DNA of 64,000 nt, from the NCBI GenBank assembly GCA_910578425.1, contig CAJTQX010000007.1:1-64000 (forward strand), written 5' to 3'. The translations under genes were made by a program, and so were the position numbers. Within the stretch, counting starts at the first letter, position 1, and every line of letters starts with the position of its first letter. The notes under the pieces were generated by a model. The model was not told the DNA's origin and made no database searches. It saw only the letters and a list, made by a program, of their open reading frames with translations. Source of the DNA: an uncultured Anaerotignum sp. Lineage in GTDB: Bacteria > Bacillota > Clostridia > Lachnospirales > Anaerotignaceae. Positions 59,327 to 64,000 of this stretch are shown here, one piece after another.

Positions 59327-59607
59327 GTTGATTCCTCCTTTTCCAAAACTACCCGTTTTACTCCGCCCTGCCTTTCCGGAGAGGGAGATAACCGGATCAG
59401 GCGGGCAAAGCAGTTCTTATCTCCCAAGGCCCGCAAGGAAAAGGTATGGGAGTTTTTCTTTTGTATTTTCTGCTGTCATCTTTTGTTTTGTATCATCGAA
59501 CCATTCAGCAAATCGTTTCAAGTCGGAAAGCAAAGCGTTCCTTCTGCCGCTTTCTCAACTCAAACGAACGATATGCCTGAAATATGTCAATAAGCTCATC
59601 TAATATT
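59327..59607 (-). promoter_or_regulatory. Structured E2-E3 intergenic leader
   Basis: 281 bases with no coding frame. On the minus strand GGGAGATAA (59417-59425) can pair with TTATCTCCC (59383-59391), while its GGGAG can instead pair with CTCCC further upstream near 59450; GCGGGC/GCCCGC (59429-59434, 59401-59406) interleaves with them. These mutually exclusive stems suggest an attenuator or processing element before E3. Confidence 0.4.
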
Positions 59608-60849
59608 TTACAGAAGTATCTGCATCGGATTTTCCAGAAGCTCACGAACTGCCAATTCAAATTTTGCCGCCGTTGCCCCGTCAATCAGCCGGTGGTCAAA
59701 TGTAAAGGAAATCCTCATAAACTGCCGCTTGCTGATGTTCCCTTCCTCGTCCATCACCAGCTCGTCCTGTACGGCGCATACGCCCAGTATGCCGGAATCC
59801 GGCTGGTTGATAATCGGGTCAAAGGTCTCCACGCCGAACATGCCAAGATTGGAAATGGAGAATGTAGAGCCTTTGTATTCGTCCATGCCCAGCTTATTTG
59901 TCCTCGCGCGTTCCGCCAGGTCTTTCGCGGTTCTGGAAATTTCGTCCAGCCCCATTTTATCCGCATCCTTGAGAACCGGCACAATCAGCCCATCGTCCAG
60001 CGCGACCGCCATGCCAATATTGACATGGGCGCGTTTGATGATTTTATCGCCGTCAATGCTTACCAGAATATGCCTGTTGTTCCTTAAAGCCTTTGCAGTC
60101 GCTTTCAGTATGTAATCGTTCAGGGAGTATTTCACGCCCAGCTCGTTGTTGACTTTCTTTCGGAACGCCATAAGATCTGTTACGTCTATTTTCACGTTCT
60201 GTGTTACAACAGGAATTTCCTGTGCGGATTTCGTCATACGCTCCGCAACAACCTTCCGCATGCCGCTCAGCTTTACAACTTCGTCGCCATCCATCAGCTC
60301 AACAGAGCCGGCCGCCTGTGCCGCAGGTTTGGGAGCCGCGGGCGCAGCCGTCGCTATGACAGGAGCCGCCTTTGCTGCTTCTGCCGCCGCCAAAACGTCC
60401 TTCTGTACAATGCGCCCCATAGGACCTGTGCCCTTTATGCCGCTGTAATCCACGCCCAGCCTTGCCGCTGTTTTCCGCGCCAGCGGGGAAATGCGTACCC
60501 TGCCGCCGGAAACGGGTGCTGGTACAGGCGCAGCCGCCGCAGGAACAGCCGCCGGTGCAGCTTCCACAGAAGCCTCCGGCGCAGCCGCCGGAACGCCGCC
60601 AACCTGCTCCCCTGCCTCGCCGATATATGCCAGCAGTCCTTTTACGGGAATATCTTCCCCTTCCTGCGCAACGATTTTCAGCAGTATGCCGTCATGCTCG
60701 CTTTCCACTTCGCTGGTCAGCTTATCCGTAGTAATTTCAAGAATGACCTCTCCGGCTTTCACCGCGTCACCCTCCTGCTTTACCCACCTTGTAACGGTGC
60801 CTTCCTCCATGGTCAGCCCAAGCTGGGGCATCTTTACTTCAAAAGCCAT
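59608..60849 (-). CDS. Dihydrolipoamide acyltransferase (E2)
   Basis: A 413-residue E2 component. N-terminal lipoyl domain (Lys43 in TTDKLTSE), Ala/Pro-rich linker, peripheral subunit-binding domain (RISPLARKTAARLGVD, GTGPMGRIVQKDV) and the C-terminal catalytic domain with active-site His386 and Asp390 in FDHRLIDG. It transfers the acyl group from E1-lipoyl to CoA and forms the complex core. It starts 12 bases after E1 beta. Its lipoyl domain is nearly identical to that of E3, indicating recent exchange or duplication. Confidence 0.95.
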   Translation of the reverse strand: MAFEVKMPQLGLTMEEGTVTRWVKQEGDAVKAGEVILEITTDKLTSEVESEHDGILLKIVAQEGEDIPVKGLLAYIGEAGEQVGGVPAAAPEASVEAAPAAVPAAAAPVPAPVSGGRVRISPLARKTAARLGVDYSGIKGTGPMGRIVQKDVLAAAEAAKAAPVIATAAPAAPKPAAQAAGSVELMDGDEVVKLSGMRKVVAERMTKSAQEIPVVTQNVKIDVTDLMAFRKKVNNELGVKYSLNDYILKATAKALRNNRHILVSIDGDKIIKRAHVNIGMAVALDDGLIVPVLKDADKMGLDEISRTAKDLAERARTNKLGMDEYKGSTFSISNLGMFGVETFDPIINQPDSGILGVCAVQDELVMDEEGNISKRQFMRISFTFDHRLIDGATAAKFELAVRELLENPMQILL

Positions 60850-60861
60850 GGTTTTCCCTCC

Positions 60862-61842
60862 TTATCTATTCAAAACCCGTCTGACTGCCTTCACAATGTC
60901 CGCAGGATGGGGGAAATTCTCATCCTCCAGCGTAGGGCTGAATGGAGAAACGATGTTCAGCCCGCAGACACGTTCCACAGGCGCATCCAGTTCGTCAAAC
61001 AGCTCCTCGGCAATCTGTGCAGAAATTTCCGCCGCATAACTGCCGCGCTTTACTTCTTCGGACACAACAATCGCGTTATGCGTTTTGGAAACGGATTTCA
61101 CGATCGCCTCCCAGTCCAGGGGAACCAGTGTCCGCAAATCCAGCACTTCTGCGCTGACGCCCTCTTTCGCCAGTTCTTCCGCAGCTTCCAGCGCGAAATA
61201 AACTTCACGGCTCCAGGTAATTATCGTTATGTCCGTACCCTCACGCTTCACATCCGCTACGCCAAGAGGAATCGTGTATTCCCCTTCGGGTATTTCCTCT
61301 TTTTTTGCATACAGCAGTTTATGCTCGATACAGATAACAGGGTCGTCATCACGAACAGCCGATTTCAGCAGCCCCTTTGCATCCTTCGCGCTGGAGGGTG
61401 CAATGACCTTCAGCCCCGGCATGTGGCAGAACAGATTTTCAAAGCACTGGGAATGCTGCCCCGCGTTTCTTCTGCCCGCGCCCATGGGAAGGCGCAGCAC
61501 CATAGGCACTGTTGCCTGACCGCCGGTCATATAGCGCATTTTTGCCGCCTGATTCATAATCGGGTCAGCCGCAACTGTGATAAAGTCATCATACATCAGC
61601 TCAACTACCGGACGTATGCCGCGCATCGCCGCGCCGACAGCCATGCCGCAAAAACCGGATTCCGAAATCGGCGTATCATATACGCGGTGTTCCCCAAATT
61701 CCTCCTGAAAACCGACCGTAATGCCGAATACATTGCCCATTTTGCCCATGTCTTCGCCCATGATGATTACGTTTTCATCTCTTTCCATTTCCTCATGCAA
61801 AGCCTCGCCAATTGCCTTGCTGATGCTGAGTTTCCTGCTCAT
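60862..61842 (-). CDS. Thiamine-dependent dehydrogenase E1 beta subunit (acetoin/2-oxoacid type)
   Basis: A 326-residue transketolase-like E1 beta: MGEDMGKMGNVFG, DTPISESGFCGMAVGAA, MRYMTGGQATVPMV and PSSAKDAKGLLKSA are typical of pyruvate and acetoin dehydrogenase beta subunits. Its start overlaps the E1 alpha stop by four bases (ATGA type), so the subunits are made together. With E1 alpha it decarboxylates or cleaves the substrate using thiamine diphosphate. Sequence alone does not separate acetoin from pyruvate; the neighbouring Tdh/butanediol-like dehydrogenase favours acetoin. Confidence 0.92.
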   Translation of the reverse strand: MSRKLSISKAIGEALHEEMERDENVIIMGEDMGKMGNVFGITVGFQEEFGEHRVYDTPISESGFCGMAVGAAMRGIRPVVELMYDDFITVAADPIMNQAAKMRYMTGGQATVPMVLRLPMGAGRRNAGQHSQCFENLFCHMPGLKVIAPSSAKDAKGLLKSAVRDDDPVICIEHKLLYAKKEEIPEGEYTIPLGVADVKREGTDITIITWSREVYFALEAAEELAKEGVSAEVLDLRTLVPLDWEAIVKSVSKTHNAIVVSEEVKRGSYAAEISAQIAEELFDELDAPVERVCGLNIVSPFSPTLEDENFPHPADIVKAVRRVLNR

Positions 61843-62837
61843 CTCGCAACGCTCCTTTCATTATCCGAAGAATATACGTCCGTAACTGCCTCGGAAGGAT
61901 CCGGATATTCAGATTCATTTGCAAATTTGTAAGCTGCTTCCAGTTCTTCTTCTACAGCCTTTTCCACAGCGGCAACTTCTTCTTCTGTTGCCGTACCGCC
62001 TTCCAGCAGGCGTTTCCTCATGTTGGGAATCGCGTCTTTCTCAAGCGCGTGCTCCATGTATTCCTTCGGGCGGTAATTCGCAGGGTCGCCGCAGTAATGC
62101 CCCTGGTGGCGGAACGTCATGCATTCCACGATGGAAGGGCCGTTGCCTGCCCGCGCATAATCCACTGCCTTTTTCACTGCCTCATATACGACCGTCGGGT
62201 CGTTGCCGTCCACCGTTTCGCCGGGAATATCATAAGCCTTTGCCCGTACCGCAATGGTATCCGTATTCGTAACTGTATGTATGTTGACGGAAACACCGTA
62301 GTTATTATTTTCGCAGAGGAAAACAACCGGCAGCTTCCATGCCGCCGCCATGTTGACCGCCTCATGGAATGTCCCCTGATTGGATGCACTGTCACCGAAG
62401 AAGCACAGCGTAACATGCTTGTCGCCTTTAATTTTAGACGCCAGCGCGGAACCCGCCGCAATGGGTATGCCCGCGCCTACTATGCCGTTCGCGCCAAGGC
62501 TGTGCAGCCCTTCTACATCTGCAATATGCATGGAGCCGCCCTTGCCCTTGCAGTAACCTGTCTTTTTGCCAAACAGCTCCGCAAGCATTTTATCCATATC
62601 CGCACCCTTCGCAATGCAGTGTCCATGCCCGCGGTGGGTCGAAGTCATATAATCGTCCTTTTCCAGCGCGCAGCATGCACCTGTAGGCACTGCCTCCTGT
62701 CCAATGCACAGGTGGATATTTCCTGCCAGCATCCCTTTTGTGAAACACTCTGCCGCCCGCGTTTCAAACGCGCGGATACGCAGCATCATTTTGTACATAC
62801 CCAACAGCATTTCCTTAGAATATTTTTCTTTTGCCAA
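61839..62837 (-). CDS. Thiamine-dependent dehydrogenase E1 alpha subunit (acetoin/2-oxoacid type)
   Basis: A 332-residue E1 alpha. The thiamine-diphosphate motif runs from FFGDSASNQGTFHE to CENNNYGVS; KGGSMHIAD and the phosphorylation-loop region FRHQGHYCGDPANYR match the AcoA/PdhA family. It follows the Tdh-like gene by 31 bases and overlaps E1 beta. First gene of the four-gene complex. Confidence 0.93.
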   Translation of the reverse strand: MAKEKYSKEMLLGMYKMMLRIRAFETRAAECFTKGMLAGNIHLCIGQEAVPTGACCALEKDDYMTSTHRGHGHCIAKGADMDKMLAELFGKKTGYCKGKGGSMHIADVEGLHSLGANGIVGAGIPIAAGSALASKIKGDKHVTLCFFGDSASNQGTFHEAVNMAAAWKLPVVFLCENNNYGVSVNIHTVTNTDTIAVRAKAYDIPGETVDGNDPTVVYEAVKKAVDYARAGNGPSIVECMTFRHQGHYCGDPANYRPKEYMEHALEKDAIPNMRKRLLEGGTATEEEVAAVEKAVEEELEAAYKFANESEYPDPSEAVTDVYSSDNERSVAR

Positions 62838-62868
62838 TGTGATTCACCCTTTCTTTTTTTCTTTATCG

Positions 62869-63903
62869 TTACGGCTTCAGGACTACCTTGCCGCATTGTC
62901 CTTTTTCCATTAAATCCAGCCCTTTTTCAAATTCCTCCAAGGGCAGCACATGCGTAATGACCCTGCTGATATCCAGACCTGCCGCAAACAGGCCCTTCAT
63001 CCGCTCCCATGTGCGGGGAATTTCCCTGCCGGAAATACCCTTTATACAAATTCCCTTTGTCACAAAGCTTTCCCATTCCAGCGTAACAGGCTTAGGGCCA
63101 AGACCAGCGCATACAATATACCCGTCCGGCTTTACATAATCCAAAGCCGTCATAATCGCGCCCGCATTGCCGGAAAAATCCAGAACCACGTCAACGCCCA
63201 AGCCATCACAAAGCTCCTTTACCCTTGACGTTACATTCTCTTTTACAGGGTCAATCACCGCATCCGCGCCCATTTCCAGAGCCATCTGCGCACGCTGCGC
63301 GTTCAATTCAACAGCAACTATTTTTGCCGCCCCCAGCGTTCTTGCAACCGCAACTCCCATACAGCCAATCGGGCCGCAGCCAATAACCGCAACTTTCTTC
63401 GCGGAAATGGGAAATTCCATCGCCGCATGCACCGCAACGCCCAAAGGCTCCATCAGCGCAAGCTGCTCTATCGGCATTGACGGGTCGCATTTTACTGCCG
63501 CGCTCTCCGGAATGCTGATATATTCTGCCATCGCGCCATCCCGATGAACGCCGATGACAACTGTGTTATAGCAGACGTCCGTATGCCCGTTCAGGCAGAG
63601 GTCACAACTGTTGCAGACCAAATGGGAATCTGAATTTACAATATCGCCCACATTCACAGCCGTTACACCCTTGCCCACTTTAACGACCTCTCCGGCATAT
63701 TCATGTCCAATGACCGTAGGCGGATTCATACGTTTCTGTGCATAATCGTCCCAATGCCTGATATGTACATCCGTGCCGCAGATTGCAACAGCCTTTACCC
63801 GTATCAGCACATCATAATCGCCAATCTCAGGCACAGGCTTCTGTACCAAAGAAACAAATCCATCGCCCTTTTGCTCCTTCACAACGCATTTCATCATTTC
63901 CAT
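62869..63903 (-). CDS. Zinc-dependent dehydrogenase, L-threonine 3-dehydrogenase/butanediol dehydrogenase-like
   Basis: A 344-residue medium-chain dehydrogenase. Catalytic zinc ligands Cys42, His67 and Glu68 (AICGTDVHI, VIGHEYAG), structural zinc cysteines 97, 100, 103 and 111, and the NAD motif VIGCGPIGCMGVA. The block ICGTDVHIRHWDDYAQ is close to L-threonine 3-dehydrogenase, though butanediol and sorbitol dehydrogenases are related. GGAGGGAACTGG precedes the ATG at 63903. As first visible gene of the operon, it probably generates the substrate of the E1 complex; the operon may extend beyond the window. Confidence 0.9.
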   Translation of the reverse strand: MEMMKCVVKEQKGDGFVSLVQKPVPEIGDYDVLIRVKAVAICGTDVHIRHWDDYAQKRMNPPTVIGHEYAGEVVKVGKGVTAVNVGDIVNSDSHLVCNSCDLCLNGHTDVCYNTVVIGVHRDGAMAEYISIPESAAVKCDPSMPIEQLALMEPLGVAVHAAMEFPISAKKVAVIGCGPIGCMGVAVARTLGAAKIVAVELNAQRAQMALEMGADAVIDPVKENVTSRVKELCDGLGVDVVLDFSGNAGAIMTALDYVKPDGYIVCAGLGPKPVTLEWESFVTKGICIKGISGREIPRTWERMKGLFAAGLDISRVITHVLPLEEFEKGLDLMEKGQCGKVVLKP

Positions 63904-64000
63904 CCAGTTCCCTCCTTATTTCAAAAAGTGCATTTACAAAACGATTGCTGCCTGCTTGTGGGAACACTCCCCTTCTGTTCTTATACCTGTCCGAACATTC

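Noticed and set aside
1..64000. tRNA, rRNA or intact transposon
   Set aside because: Scanning by eye found no T-loop/acceptor patterns, rRNA blocks or transposase genes. A dedicated tRNA search would be needed to exclude them fully.

Overview
The window looks like chromosome of an endospore-forming Clostridia member, most likely a gut Lachnospirales-type anaerobe. The grounds are Spo0A, SpoIVB and SigG, a class III fructose-1,6-bisphosphatase, a CarD-like regulator, SLH and dockerin surface proteins, a giant M60-like peptidase, strong AGGAGG ribosome binding sites and frequent TTG starts. The genus assignment is inference. Most genes lie on the minus strand. I saw no tRNA, rRNA, CRISPR array or intact insertion sequence.

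Layout. 0-3.6 kb: a GIY-YIG protein, a small unknown protein, ruvB-ruvA, a CarD-like regulator and a probable 54-residue ORF. 3.8-10.1 kb: a surface pair, an M60-like metallopeptidase with a dockerin followed by an SLH-anchored protein. 10.4-13.5 kb: a DUF305 protein, then spoIVB and spo0A. 13.5-18.8 kb: a CbxX/SpoVK-like AAA ATPase, an orphan large serine recombinase, an unknown protein, an XRE regulator and a DTD2/GEK1-type D-aminoacyl-tRNA deacylase. 18.9-22.1 kb: a soluble PAS hybrid histidine kinase.

22.4-33.9 kb is the most interesting region: a tellurite/stress (Ter)-type gene block, all on the minus strand. In transcription order it holds a YceG-like/HtrA protease fusion, a rhomboid protease, a YceG-like protein, TelA, three TerD paralogs, a PMCA-like Ca2+ P-type ATPase, a Ter-type HAD hydrolase and a small membrane protein, ending at a terminator. 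A TIM-barrel C-C bond lyase of the kind found in Ter biosynthetic modules sits alone at 49.9 kb.

34-41.6 kb: ftsZ, an XRE regulator, fbp class III, a membrane protein, an SDR oxidoreductase and the L-cysteine desulfidase cyuA. cyuA has a near-perfect sigma-54 promoter, a likely activator two genes upstream and three TTCTCA-N4-TGAGAA palindromes between them. 43.9-53.4 kb: a Na/Pi cotransporter, mnmA, kptA overlapping a DUF5662 gene, an isochorismatase-fold hydrolase, sigG with a sigma-F/G-type promoter, the Ter-type lyase, a C39-like peptidase and an ECF sigma/anti-sigma pair. 53.6-56 kb: an ABC-F ATPase preceded by four 135-bp tandem repeats. 56-63.9 kb: a catabolic operon with a Tdh-like dehydrogenase, a thiamine-dependent E1 alpha/E1 beta/E2/E3 complex (acetoin dehydrogenase type), a beta-hydroxyacid dehydrogenase and a PPC/DUF296 protein.

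Several intergenic palindromic repeat families are scattered through the window. One, CCTTCGCCTGACA...TGTCAGGCGAAGG, has three paired copies and two fragments.
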